This document shows, piece after piece, positions 13,783 through 22,226 of a stretch of 52,013 bases of DNA. The stretch is from a virus. The notes beneath the pieces were generated by a model, which did no database searches, was not told where the DNA came from, and saw nothing but the letters and a program-made list of their open reading frames with translations. The stretch is from positions 1 to 52,013 of the IMG/VR virus record IMGVR_UViG_3300032156_000015; one strand, written 5' to 3'. Numbering within the stretch: the stretch's first letter is position 1; every line of letters begins with the position of its first letter. The translations under genes and the position numbers were made by a program.

Positions 13783-14160
13783 ATGAAAAAGACGCTAACG
13801 GCGCTAGTCCTCCTGGCCGGCCTGGCCGGAACGGCGATGGCTGATAATGGGAAAAAGCCGGACCTCGTCTTTTTCTCCCTGGCCGCCGCCAACGTGGTCG
13901 CGGGAACGATCGACATGGCGCTCGGCCTCTCCAACTACAGGGCCGGGCGGATCGACGAGGCGAACCCGGCCGCGAAATACATATTCGACAACTGCCCCTG
14001 GGCGGCCCCGTTCTACATGATCGCCACCACCGGGGCCCTGATTCTCGGCTCCTATATTCTGGACGGAATCGGCCTCCGGCCGCTGGGCTCGATGGTGCTC
14101 ATCGGGGCCCTGGTAGGCCGCGGATACGTGATCTATCTCACCATCAAAATCGCCGGATGA
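13783..14160 (+). CDS. Membrane protein 'moron' with signal peptide (DUF5658-like)
   Basis: A 125-residue protein and the only confident plus-strand gene. Residues 1-21 (MKKTLTALVLLAGLAGTAMA) form a Sec signal peptide with an A-M-A cleavage site. Three hydrophobic segments follow (~31-50, ~83-98, ~105-124). The E-A-N-P-A-A segment between the first two is reminiscent of DUF5658-type small membrane proteins, a weak match. A private consensus promoter, opposite strand and placement between two tail-region units are the hallmarks of a moron, a gene expressed independently of phage development. Such genes often alter host surface or block superinfection; that role is inferred. Confidence 0.8.
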   Translation: MKKTLTALVLLAGLAGTAMADNGKKPDLVFFSLAAANVVAGTIDMALGLSNYRAGRIDEANPAAKYIFDNCPWAAPFYMIATTGALILGSYILDGIGLRPLGSMVLIGALVGRGYVIYLTIKIAG

Positions 14161-14166
14161 TCCGGC
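14146..14166 (-). terminator. Weak terminator at the end of the tail operon
   Basis: On the minus strand GCCGGA-TCA-TCCGGC (14166-14152) is followed by GATTTTG. It lies just past the hub stop at 14174 and overlaps the end of the moron gene. Tail transcripts would end here before the radical SAM module. Confidence 0.45.
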
Positions 14167-14173
14167 CCGCCCC

Positions 14174-17100
14174 TTAATAATCCACGTCCCCGTGCGGGGA
14201 ATCCTCGTGCCACCAGTCGGAGTGGTCGGAGTGCGTGGCGTCGATATACGGGACGTCGCCATGGTCGTCGTGGTCGGAGTGCGGCGTGTCGGTATGTAGC
14301 CACGAAGATCCATCGCCGTGAGGCGTGTCTCCGTGAGGCCAGGTCCAGTCGTCGTACGCCTCATCGAAGTGATCGCCATGGTCGTCGTGGTCGGAGTGCG
14401 GCGTGTCGGTATGTAGCCCGTCGCCATGGTCAACGTGCAGCACGTCTCCATGGTCCGTGTAATCCTCGTATGGGCTATCCGAATGGGGGCCGTCGTCGTG
14501 GCTCCCATCAGTGTGGTCGGAGTGCGGCGTGTCGGCGTGGAAGGAGCCGGCCGCCTGGGCGTCGTTCAGCCCGACGAAACCGACCTTGCAGCTCTCCAGA
14601 TCCTTGTCGAGCTCGAAGAGCCGGAACGCCTCGAGGTCGAAGACCTTGACCAGCTCGCCGGTCTCCATCACGACCGACTTGTCGAGGATGATCTTCTCGG
14701 TCGGCAGCATGTCGAGCGCCCGCGCGTTGAGCGCGCCGACCGCGTAGTCGCCCGGAAACATCAGCAGCGCCTCGTGCAGGTCGGCCGTGGCCTGGGCCTC
14801 GGATTCGACGATGAGCACGGTGTTCAGCGTTACGGACTCCGTCTCGTCGAAGCGGCAGATCGTCTTCCATGCCGGTGAGGTGACCGAGCGCCATGCCGCT
14901 ACGCCGGAGGCGGCGGCCGGGTTGAAGCGGTAGTTGAGCACGACCATCTGGCGGATACGCTCGGTGTCAGTAACACGCCTGGGGGGCTGGTCACGATCGA
15001 ATTCATCGGCGAAAAAGGTGCGCGTCGAGCTGTCGATGCCGGCCTGGTAATATGTTACGGTGAACTTGTTCTGCAGGTCGGGGAGGAGGTGGAACAGGCA
15101 GGAGATTATCAGCATCCGCAGCCACTCGATGCCCTCCGTCGCGTCCTTCATCCACCATCCGCAGGTCTGCGTGCGGACGGCCTTGAACGCGAGGAACGCC
15201 GGAGGGTCGAGCAGGCCGGGATCGATGCCCCAGAGCGCCGTCATCGTGTGCCACAGGAAGTCGGAGACGTTGGCCGAATAGAGGCCCGTTACCTGGTCGA
15301 TTTTTATGCCGCGCAGGTCGCAGGTGACGAGCTCGTCGAGCGGGTCGGCCAGGAGCGTGAACTCGCCGTTCGGCAGGTCGACCGTGTAGTCGACGCCCAG
15401 CACGAGCGTCGTCGAGCCCTTGCGGACGGCCGTGATGGCGTCGATGGCGTAGGCGGAGGGCTTGTACTTGTGCGCCGCGGTGTCGATACAGGTCGGGTTG
15501 CAGTTATAGCAGAGGCCGAACGGGATCGGGATAGGCCAGCCCTCGGCGTTCGGGTCAAGGTTCGCGTAGACGAGGGACGAGAAGCGCGTCAGCGGCAGCA
15601 TCTTGAACTTGCCCTGGCGGTTGTCCTTGCAGTTGAACGTCGCCTCCTCGTCGCCGTACTCCTTGCGCCGCACGAGGCCCGAGAAGACGACGGCCAGCTC
15701 ATTGTAGGCGGAGCCGATGGCGCCGACCTTCGCCTCGACGCGGGCGTTCTCCAGGTAGAGTTCGTTGCGCACCTTGTACCAGAAGCCGTCGTTGTTCGCG
15801 ACGATATCGGTGTCGAAGGTCGGGATATCGCCGACGTGGTACTCGCCGACGGCCTGGCGGATGGAGCCGATGGCGTTCGCCGGCAGGTAGGGCAGGTAGT
15901 AGACCGGCCCGCAGAGGCAGTCCTGCGGCGTGAAGGCGACGACGGGCGTCGCGGCCGACGGCATGGCCGGCTGATAGTTCACGAGCGGCAGCCAGAAGAA
16001 TCCCAGGATGAGGTAGAGATAGCCATTGCTGTCCTGCGCAGACGGGAGATCGTTGCCCGAGGTGTGGACGTAGAGCGTCGGCCCCGAGCAGTCGAAGAAG
16101 AATGAAGACAGGGCGTTTTGGACTTCCTCGACGGAGGTTTTCCGGTCATAGTCGGCGCAGTCCTCGGTGACGCGCACGATCTCGCCCCAGATCGGCCAGG
16201 AGAGTGAGTAGGCGCAGGTGTCGTCGAGCGAAGGGTTCGACTCCAGCGTGCCCCATTCGAGCTCGTTGTCCGGCTCGGTGATGTTGCGGTACTCGAACTT
16301 GAAGTACTCGGGCGGGCGATCGGTCACGGAGACCCGCGCCTCGTCCATGACCCCGTCATAGTTAGTCCCAGCGGCGGAGTTCCATTGATACCGACCTAAA
16401 GTCAGAATGCTACTGACCTGGGCTATGGTAATCGCGCGCTGCCCCTCATATTCGCCATTAACATAGAGCTTAAGATTCGTTCCATCGTAGGCGACGGCAA
16501 CGTGGTATATGTTTCCCACGATAAAGGTCGCCGACGTTGTAAAATTATAGCCGACGCCGACTCCGGCCCCTGTCCCCCAGGCGATGCTGACTTGATGCGT
16601 CCCGGTTATTCGAAAGCAGAGGCCATTCGCTGGCGCATTATATTTCCAATTCGAGATAAGTCCATGACCATAGGGGAGGAAGCTATCCGGTTTCGCGAAA
16701 GTCTCGAATGTTATGTTTGCAGGCAAGGTCGTCGCGGGTGTGTTGATATAGTCGTCCGCGCCGTCGAAGTCCTGGCCCTTAGCGACGACGGCGTTCACCT
16801 CCAGCGGCTCGTTGGCGCCCTTCTTCGTGCCGTCCAAGTTATTCGCTGTGCTGTCCTGAACAGTCGAGGTGTTCGGGTCGTCCTTGAGGTGGAAGACGGC
16901 GTGGAAATTCGCCTCCCAGGTGTTCGGCACGTCGGCGCCGTCCGGCGCCCCGGCCTTGCCGAAATAGACGTAGATGTACGTGCCGCCGGCCATCAGGATC
17001 GTCGGCACCTTAGTCCAGAAGTCGGCCGTGGCCAGGCCGCCGGCGACGGCCCAGGCCTCGCGCTCGTACTTGAGCAGCGTCTTGCCGTCGGCCTCCGTGA

Positions 17101-17359
17101 AGCGGATGTCGAAGCCGGAGGCGAGCGCGAGGGCGCCGATGTCGGCGTCTGCCTTGATCGGCACGTAGAGCGGGAAGTCGGTGAGGTCGGCGATGACATA
17201 GGCGTTCTGGACGAGGATGCGCTTCCGATAGGCCCATCCCGTGAGCCACGGCCGGTATTCCTGCGTCCAGGCCTCGCGCTCCAGCTCCTTGCGCGGCTGG
17301 AACTCGACGACGAGGAGCTTCTCGGCGTCGGGGAGCGCGGCGAATTCCTCGAACGTCAC
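14174..17359 (-). CDS. Tail hub/fibre protein: DUF2341 + LamG + hub + His/Asp-rich tail
   Basis: A 1061-residue protein starting at GTG 17359 (GAGGTGAGG upstream). Residues ~38-135 are a DUF2341 domain (G-W-A-Y-R-K...D-L-T-D-F-P-L-Y-V...F-D-I-R-F-T-E-A-D-G). Residues ~150-350 form a LamG/concanavalin-like lectin domain. Residues ~370-930 are tail-hub-like with several Cys pairs. Residues 939-1061 contain 23 His and 32 Asp in 123 residues, with repeats of H-T-D-T-P-H-S-D-H-D-D-H-G-D. It follows the tape measure and distal tail genes, the usual place for hub and receptor-binding genes. Lectin and DUF2341 parts suggest glycan binding; the His/Asp tail suggests metal binding or modification. The LamG part is AT-richer than its surroundings. 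Confidence 0.8.
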   Translation of the reverse strand: MTFEEFAALPDAEKLLVVEFQPRKELEREAWTQEYRPWLTGWAYRKRILVQNAYVIADLTDFPLYVPIKADADIGALALASGFDIRFTEADGKTLLKYEREAWAVAGGLATADFWTKVPTILMAGGTYIYVYFGKAGAPDGADVPNTWEANFHAVFHLKDDPNTSTVQDSTANNLDGTKKGANEPLEVNAVVAKGQDFDGADDYINTPATTLPANITFETFAKPDSFLPYGHGLISNWKYNAPANGLCFRITGTHQVSIAWGTGAGVGVGYNFTTSATFIVGNIYHVAVAYDGTNLKLYVNGEYEGQRAITIAQVSSILTLGRYQWNSAAGTNYDGVMDEARVSVTDRPPEYFKFEYRNITEPDNELEWGTLESNPSLDDTCAYSLSWPIWGEIVRVTEDCADYDRKTSVEEVQNALSSFFFDCSGPTLYVHTSGNDLPSAQDSNGYLYLILGFFWLPLVNYQPAMPSAATPVVAFTPQDCLCGPVYYLPYLPANAIGSIRQAVGEYHVGDIPTFDTDIVANNDGFWYKVRNELYLENARVEAKVGAIGSAYNELAVVFSGLVRRKEYGDEEATFNCKDNRQGKFKMLPLTRFSSLVYANLDPNAEGWPIPIPFGLCYNCNPTCIDTAAHKYKPSAYAIDAITAVRKGSTTLVLGVDYTVDLPNGEFTLLADPLDELVTCDLRGIKIDQVTGLYSANVSDFLWHTMTALWGIDPGLLDPPAFLAFKAVRTQTCGWWMKDATEGIEWLRMLIISCLFHLLPDLQNKFTVTYYQAGIDSSTRTFFADEFDRDQPPRRVTDTERIRQMVVLNYRFNPAAASGVAAWRSVTSPAWKTICRFDETESVTLNTVLIVESEAQATADLHEALLMFPGDYAVGALNARALDMLPTEKIILDKSVVMETGELVKVFDLEAFRLFELDKDLESCKVGFVGLNDAQAAGSFHADTPHSDHTDGSHDDGPHSDSPYEDYTDHGDVLHVDHGDGLHTDTPHSDHDDHGDHFDEAYDDWTWPHGDTPHGDGSSWLHTDTPHSDHDDHGDVPYIDATHSDHSDWWHEDSPHGDVDY
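14177..14545 (-). repeat. His/Asp-rich repeat region with 46-bp direct repeats
   Basis: Codes residues 939-1061 of the hub. At DNA level 14256-14301 and 14373-14418 are identical over 46 bases, and a shorter third copy begins near 14513. The repeats keep the reading frame, so copy number can change without disrupting the protein. Confidence 0.85.
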
Positions 17360-17363
17360 GGCC

Positions 17364-18164
17364 TCACCTCAGCGTCTCGATGTCTATGGAGAGGTCCCAC
17401 TTCTCGCGGTGCTCGATGTCGAGCCGGCCGTGGCCGGCGAAGTGGCCCCATTCGTAGCGGTTGAGCTGGCAGTAGAAGAAGTTGCGCGGCGACGGCTCGC
17501 GGTAGTCCTCGCAGAACCAGAAGCGGCCGCCCAGGCCGACGGCCTCGTAGAACGCCTCGAAGAGGTCCGCGTCCGGGCCGTCGACGGCCATGAACTTGTA
17601 GTTGCGCGTCTGGTACTTCTGCCGCCGGACGGTCGAGATCTGCCCGCCCTCCGAGTACTTGCGGACGGTCGGGTCTTGCGGGAGGCGCCCGCGGCCGGGC
17701 GCGAAGTCGCGCGCCGGCTGGAAGCACGATCCGAGGAACAGCTTGCCGACGTCGTGGTAGGCCCAGCCGGACGGGGCAGCCGCCTCGTCGATGGTCAGGC
17801 GCCAGACGGGCTGCGCCGAGGGTGGGGCGAGCGCCGCGTAGATGAGCGCGTTCGGGTTCGAGCCGAGCGGCACGCCCTGCGACCACTGGAGCGCGTGGCC
17901 CGCATTGTAGGAGGCGAGGGTGAGGACGGCGGCGGCCGAGACGTTCGCGTACCAGACGATGAGCGCCTGGGGGAGCAGGCCGGCAGGCAGCGCGCCCGAG
18001 ACGTCGCCCTCCGCCCAGGCAATCGCCGCGGCGCCCGTCGTCCGCCAAGTGCGTGACGTCCAGCGGTGCTGCGTATTCTCGACCGGCCAGCCGAACGCCT
18101 CGTCCGAGGCCGTCAGCGCGCAGAGCGGCCAGGCGTTATCGTAGAAGAAGCGCGTGTGTCCCAT
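17364..18164 (-). CDS. Distal tail-like structural protein
   Basis: A 266-residue protein. The ATG at 18164 is preceded by GGAGG 8 bases upstream; an ATG at 18185 lies inside the tape-measure gene and lacks such a site. The N-terminal half is beta-rich (~1-130). The C-terminal half has Y-K-F-M-A-V-D-G-P-D-A-D-L-F-E-A-F-Y and F-W-F-C-E-D-Y-R-E-P, typical of tail-tip beta-sandwich proteins. Its position between tape measure and hub matches distal tail (Dit) proteins. Assignment rests on order and fold type rather than a family signature. Confidence 0.65.
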   Translation of the reverse strand: MGHTRFFYDNAWPLCALTASDEAFGWPVENTQHRWTSRTWRTTGAAAIAWAEGDVSGALPAGLLPQALIVWYANVSAAAVLTLASYNAGHALQWSQGVPLGSNPNALIYAALAPPSAQPVWRLTIDEAAAPSGWAYHDVGKLFLGSCFQPARDFAPGRGRLPQDPTVRKYSEGGQISTVRRQKYQTRNYKFMAVDGPDADLFEAFYEAVGLGGRFWFCEDYREPSPRNFFYCQLNRYEWGHFAGHGRLDIEHREKWDLSIDIETLR

Positions 18165-18166
18165 AG

Positions 18167-21061
18167 TCAGAACCTCCGCCCCCATGACCGGGCATGGAAC
18201 AGGACTTGTTCGTTTTTAGAGAGCTGCGGGGTCAGGCGAACTAACGCTCGGCGGATACCGCCGCTGAGTTTGAGGTCGAGCGGCTCGCCCTCGAAAAAGA
18301 TTTGGATGGGCCGCTGCTCCTGCGCGGAGGCCGGCGAGGACGAGGCGAAGTGCGACCCGAGAATCGGCGACGCCGGCAGCACCCTCTCGCCGGCGTGGAC
18401 TACGGCCAGCATCGTGCGCGGCACGTAGCCGCCGCCCTGCATGTGCGTGACGCCCTTGATGGCGTCGACGATCGCCTGGCCCCAGTAGGAGACGGCATCC
18501 CGCGTCTCGACGAGCCGGCCGTGGAGCTCGTAGACGCAATAACGGATGGATTCGAAGACGCCGTCCCATGACTCGACGTAGCCCATATAAGAAATTCTCA
18601 GCCAGTCGGCGGTTTGGCGGGAGGAATCGGTAATGAATTTCAGCCAGTAGGTGATGTCCGTATTGCTATCCTTTTTGAATAGAGCCAAGACAGAAGCAAC
18701 GGCCGTCACAACGCCGGAAATCGTGTTAACCACGCTCGTCGCGGCGCCGGCGATGGCCCCGGTGGCGACCTTCGCCGCGCCTCCCGCGACATCGCCCGTC
18801 GTCTTCATGACCGTCTCGCCGATGCCGACCAGGCTCTTTGTGGCCTTGGCCGCGGCGCTCGCCGTTTGGCCGACAAGAGCGTCGAGCAAGAAATTCTTCA
18901 CCCACTTCGTAATCAGTTCGCCAACCATCGTCTTGAAGGCGTCATAGATGCCCTCGATGGATTTTCCGATAAGCGGCGGGAGCGAATCCAGGCTATTCTT
19001 TACACTCGTCGGCAGGGCAAGACAGTCTGATGCGATCCCGCCAATCGATCCGGCAACGTTATCGCGGAGGTTCATCCATTCCTGGGCATAGTCGCCCAGC
19101 TTCAGCATCGCCATCTCCTCCCGGAGCGCCTGCTGCTGGCGGATCGGCATAGTGTCGCCGTAATCCTGAAGGAGTGTCGTTATCGTCTTGATTCTTGCCG
19201 CATCATCAAAAGTGAACGCCTCTTCCATTATGGCGATGAGGTCGGCCATCTCATCGCGGCTCCCGCCTGCCGCATCGCCTACATCGCGCAGGTAGCCATC
19301 GAGCGGAACGTGGGTAAATTCCCAAGCCGCTTTCCGCCCCTCCAGAAGCAAGTCCGGGATTTCTTTTATCTTGGTGGTAGCGCGCGTGACCTCGTCATAC
19401 CAGGTCTTGATGACGACCGCCTCCGAACTGAATTCATGCGTCAGGTCCGGGAGATATTGCGAGCTGAGTGTCAGCGTCTCCCGGCTCATCCCCATCATCG
19501 CGAATTCGGCGTTTTTTATCTGCTCATTCAGGTCGTATTGTTCCTTGGCCGGAAGCTCCGATCCGTATTTCGCCCAGCGCAGCTTGAGCTCATCGAGGTG
19601 GAGCGACATAGCTACCATCGGGTCGTTCGTGTCGACCAGCATGGTTTTGAGCTTCAGAATCTTTTCCGTGAGTGCCTGGACGGCGGCCGGCGTGTCCTGG
19701 TGTGCCTTATGCAGCGCGACTAGCGCGTCCTCCGCCTCTTTGATCTGCGTGTTGACGTCGGTACGGAGCGTGAGGCCGAGCTTCTTGGCCATCGCCTCCA
19801 GATCGGTCAGGCCCTCTATCTCGATCGGGAGGTCGACGAGAAACTTCTTCGTGGTCCCGATTAGTGTTCTTAGAATTTGCTCATAGCCCTCCATTTGCTT
19901 CGTCGTCAGGATCAGCGGCGTCAGGGTATCGGATATAGATTTCCAGAGTGCGGTCCCGGCTTCGCCTGCTCCGCCCATCGCCAAACCGGCCTGCGAACAA
20001 TCGCCGGCCATGAGCCTTACGGAGGCGCCCATTTTGTCGGCGTCGCTCGCGCCGTCGAGCAGGAAGTTCAGGAACGGGAGCCCTCCGGCCGTGAGGTCGG
20101 TCATCTTGATGTCCAGGCCGGTTAACTCCTTGAGGAGGTCCGGCAACTGGGAGATGAGCATGAGGGCGTTCGCGGAGAGCTTGATGAGGTTCTCGGCCAG
20201 CGTGAAAACCTGCCCGGCGAGCTCCTTGACGCTCTCGATGAGCCAGGGGTTCTGCTCAAGCCACTTGCGGACCCCGGCCACGACGTCGACGAGCTTCTCG
20301 GCGACGGCCGTGAAGAGCGGCATGAGCGCCTTGCCGAGCTCCATCGTCACGCCCTGTACGGCCCCCTTCAGCTCCGTGAGCGTGTCGTTGAATTTGTCGC
20401 CGGCTGCGGCCGTCTCTTCGTCGATGACCAGGCCGAGCTCCTTGGCCTTGGCGGTCAGCTTCTCGAGGCCGTCGCGCCCCTCGTTGAGGAACGGGATGAG
20501 CTCCATGCCGCTCCTCCCGAAGAGGTCGATGGCCAGCGCGACCTTCCCTGCGCCATCCTCCATCTTCGAGAAACGGTCGGCGACGTCGAGCATGACATCG
20601 TCCATGTCGCGGAGGCCGCCCTGGCTGTCCTTGATGTCTATCTTGAGTGCCCGGAACGCGTCGCCCGCCTTACCCGTCCCCTTCTGGGCGTCGTCCATCC
20701 CCATCCCGAGCTTCTTGAAGCCGGTTGCCAGGCCATCAATCGACGTGCCGCTTTCCTCGGCGGCCAGCTTGAGGCCGGAAAGCGTCTCGACGGAGACGCC
20801 CGTCTTGAGGTGCAGCTCCCAGAGCTTGTCGCCGTAGTCGGCCGTCTGCTTGACGGCGGCGGCCATGGCCCCGACGATGGCCAGGCCGGCCCCGGCGGCC
20901 ATCGTCCCGACCCCGCCGAAGGCCGTGCCCAGGCCAGCGAGCGGACCCTTGGCCATGCCGTCGGCCTGCGTCTTCGTCTCCGCCATCGCGGAGTTCCAGC
21001 CGGACTTGTCCAGCACCAGCTTCGTGAAGATGGAGCCGGCGAAGAAGCCGCCCATGTCCAT
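18167..21061 (-). CDS. Tail tape measure protein
   Basis: A 964-residue protein, the second-largest in the tail module. It starts MDMGGFFAGSIFTKLVLDKS. A Gly/Ala-rich hydrophobic segment lies at ~40-72 (L-G-T-A-F-G-G-V-G-T-M-A-A-G...) and the L-H-L-K-T-G-V-S-V-E-T-L-S-G-L-K repeat-type segment follows, both common in siphophage tape measures. A second hydrophobic Gly/Ala block lies at ~750-815. Tape measures set tail length and help DNA delivery. At about 1.5 Angstrom per residue a tail near 140-145 nm would be expected. It lies directly after the G/GT chaperone genes, as usual. Confidence 0.92.
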   Translation of the reverse strand: MDMGGFFAGSIFTKLVLDKSGWNSAMAETKTQADGMAKGPLAGLGTAFGGVGTMAAGAGLAIVGAMAAAVKQTADYGDKLWELHLKTGVSVETLSGLKLAAEESGTSIDGLATGFKKLGMGMDDAQKGTGKAGDAFRALKIDIKDSQGGLRDMDDVMLDVADRFSKMEDGAGKVALAIDLFGRSGMELIPFLNEGRDGLEKLTAKAKELGLVIDEETAAAGDKFNDTLTELKGAVQGVTMELGKALMPLFTAVAEKLVDVVAGVRKWLEQNPWLIESVKELAGQVFTLAENLIKLSANALMLISQLPDLLKELTGLDIKMTDLTAGGLPFLNFLLDGASDADKMGASVRLMAGDCSQAGLAMGGAGEAGTALWKSISDTLTPLILTTKQMEGYEQILRTLIGTTKKFLVDLPIEIEGLTDLEAMAKKLGLTLRTDVNTQIKEAEDALVALHKAHQDTPAAVQALTEKILKLKTMLVDTNDPMVAMSLHLDELKLRWAKYGSELPAKEQYDLNEQIKNAEFAMMGMSRETLTLSSQYLPDLTHEFSSEAVVIKTWYDEVTRATTKIKEIPDLLLEGRKAAWEFTHVPLDGYLRDVGDAAGGSRDEMADLIAIMEEAFTFDDAARIKTITTLLQDYGDTMPIRQQQALREEMAMLKLGDYAQEWMNLRDNVAGSIGGIASDCLALPTSVKNSLDSLPPLIGKSIEGIYDAFKTMVGELITKWVKNFLLDALVGQTASAAAKATKSLVGIGETVMKTTGDVAGGAAKVATGAIAGAATSVVNTISGVVTAVASVLALFKKDSNTDITYWLKFITDSSRQTADWLRISYMGYVESWDGVFESIRYCVYELHGRLVETRDAVSYWGQAIVDAIKGVTHMQGGGYVPRTMLAVVHAGERVLPASPILGSHFASSSPASAQEQRPIQIFFEGEPLDLKLSGGIRRALVRLTPQLSKNEQVLFHARSWGRRF

Positions 21062-21065
21062 CGTT

Positions 21066-21670
21066 CTATTCTCCCTTGCCCCTCAGCGCTGCCGGGTCGA
21101 ACTCACCAGCGAGCTCAGCCCCGAGAAGCTGTATCTCCATGCGCAGCGGGTCGGCGAACTCCGAGAACTCCTGCGTCGAGGCGTTGGCAGTCCTCGGCAC
21201 CGTCGTCACGAGCAGCTGGGCCTGCGCCTCGTTGCGCTGCGCCACGAGGTCCAGGAGGTCGATGTCCCGCAGGTCCATCGCCTCCAGGTCCTGGGCCCGG
21301 AAGCACCCCGGGAAGTTCCGCGCTATGCGGGAGAGCCGGTCGGCCCAGGCCCCGAGCCTTTTTTTCCCTCTCCCGTCGCCCCTCCGCCGAAGCGGAAAAG
21401 CCGTATGCTGACCTGCTCGATGAGCGCCTGGGCCTCCTCCAGAACCATGTCGGCCGGGACCTCCTGCCCCTCGCCGGCCAGGAGGAAGGCGGCGGCGTCG
21501 AATACGGCCGTCACCTCCCCGGCCCTCATCCTCTCGGCTAACGCCTGGTACTCCACGGCCCTCGCCCGCGTCATCCGCTCTGCGCGGTAAATCTTGCCGC
21601 GGAATTCGAACTCCACTAGCGGGTGCGCCGGCGGGATGATAATAATCTTGCCGAGCTTTTCTTCGCTCAT
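21066..21670 (-). CDS. Tail assembly chaperone GT, made by -1 frameshift
   Basis: The second frame (-1 relative to the chaperone at 21323-21670) is open from the slippery site through to the stop at 21066. The heptamer G-GGA-AAA (21368-21362), in phase with the chaperone codons GAG GGA AAA AAA, is a classical -1 slip site of the lambda G/GT type. After slipping the product continues KRLGAWADRLSRIARNFPGC and then MDLRDIDLLDLVAQRN to the end. The T part would recruit the tape measure. The short free ORF 21066-21278 is therefore best read as the T domain, not a separate gene. Confidence 0.85.
21323..21670 (-). CDS. Tail assembly chaperone G
   Basis: A 115-residue unshifted product (MSEEKLGKIIIIPPAHPLVE...), located between tail tube and tape measure, the canonical place for lambda gpG-like chaperones. 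The C-terminus is a Gly/Pro-rich run after the slippery site (G-E-G-K-K-G-S-G-P-G), a normal ending for the short form. The G product is expected to be in excess over GT. Confidence 0.85.
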   Translation of the reverse strand: MSEEKLGKIIIIPPAHPLVEFEFRGKIYRAERMTRARAVEYQALAERMRAGEVTAVFDAAAFLLAGEGQEVPADMVLEEAQALIEQVSIRLFRFGGGATGEGKKGSGPGPTGSPA

Positions 21671-21671
21671 G

Positions 21672-22202
21672 TTAGACCAACCCGATCTGGTAGAACTCGC
21701 CCTCGTGGCCGGAGTCCTGGTTCGGGAAGATGGCGAACTTCACGAGGTAGACCCTCTGGTCAGAACGGCTGTACTTGAGCTCGGCGGCGACGACCGGATA
21801 CACCTTGTAGATGAGGATCCACTCGGCGTGCGTGGGCGACGGCACCAGGTCGACTACCGGCCGGATAGCGAGTTGGACGGCATCGGCGTACATCGCCGAG
21901 CCGCACTTGTTCGAGACGGTCAGCACGTTGCCGATGAGCACCGCGCCGGGAGTCACGGCGGCGAGCTGGGCCAGCGTCGAGCGCACCATGGGGATAGAGG
22001 CCTCGACGACCATTCCGGTGTGGACCTCGTCGACGGCCGCGTCGCCGTACCATTCCTCGAAGACCTTGGCCGTGTTCCGCTGGGCCTTGAAGTCGATGGA
22101 TCCCAGGTAGGGCGCCAACTCCAGATTCGCGGCGCCCGAGAATACGCCGTAGTCGTAGATCATCGACGCGGGCGTGATGTCGTGGAAGGGGAACATAGGC
22201 AT
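21672..22202 (-). CDS. Major tail tube protein
   Basis: A 176-residue beta-rich protein (MPMFPFHDITPASMIYDYGV...). Its position directly before the G/GT chaperone and tape measure, its size, and an F-x-A-Q-R-N-T-A-K-V-F-E segment fit a siphovirus tail tube subunit. No enzyme motif is present. It would polymerise around the tape measure to form the tail. Confidence 0.8.
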   Translation of the reverse strand: MPMFPFHDITPASMIYDYGVFSGAANLELAPYLGSIDFKAQRNTAKVFEEWYGDAAVDEVHTGMVVEASIPMVRSTLAQLAAVTPGAVLIGNVLTVSNKCGSAMYADAVQLAIRPVVDLVPSPTHAEWILIYKVYPVVAAELKYSRSDQRVYLVKFAIFPNQDSGHEGEFYQIGLV

Positions 22203-22226
22203 TTTTTCCTCCTTGCGCCTATGCGC

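Noticed and set aside
13783-14160. Moron protein as a RiPP precursor of the radical SAM enzyme
   Set aside because: It is a multi-span membrane protein with a normal Sec signal and no short core peptide or repeat; it also has its own opposite-strand promoter.
14177-14545. Repeats that look like a small CRISPR array
   Set aside because: The repeats are in-frame His/Asp codons within one protein, spacers are not unique, and no cas gene is present.
15089-16105. Plus-strand 338-codon frame opposite the tail hub
   Set aside because: Antisense shadow of the hub gene; no ribosome site and low-complexity Arg/Val/Asp composition.
18167-21061. Contractile-tail (myovirus) organisation
   Set aside because: No sheath gene or baseplate wedge set is visible; one tube gene, G/GT frameshift and tape measure fit a non-contractile long tail.
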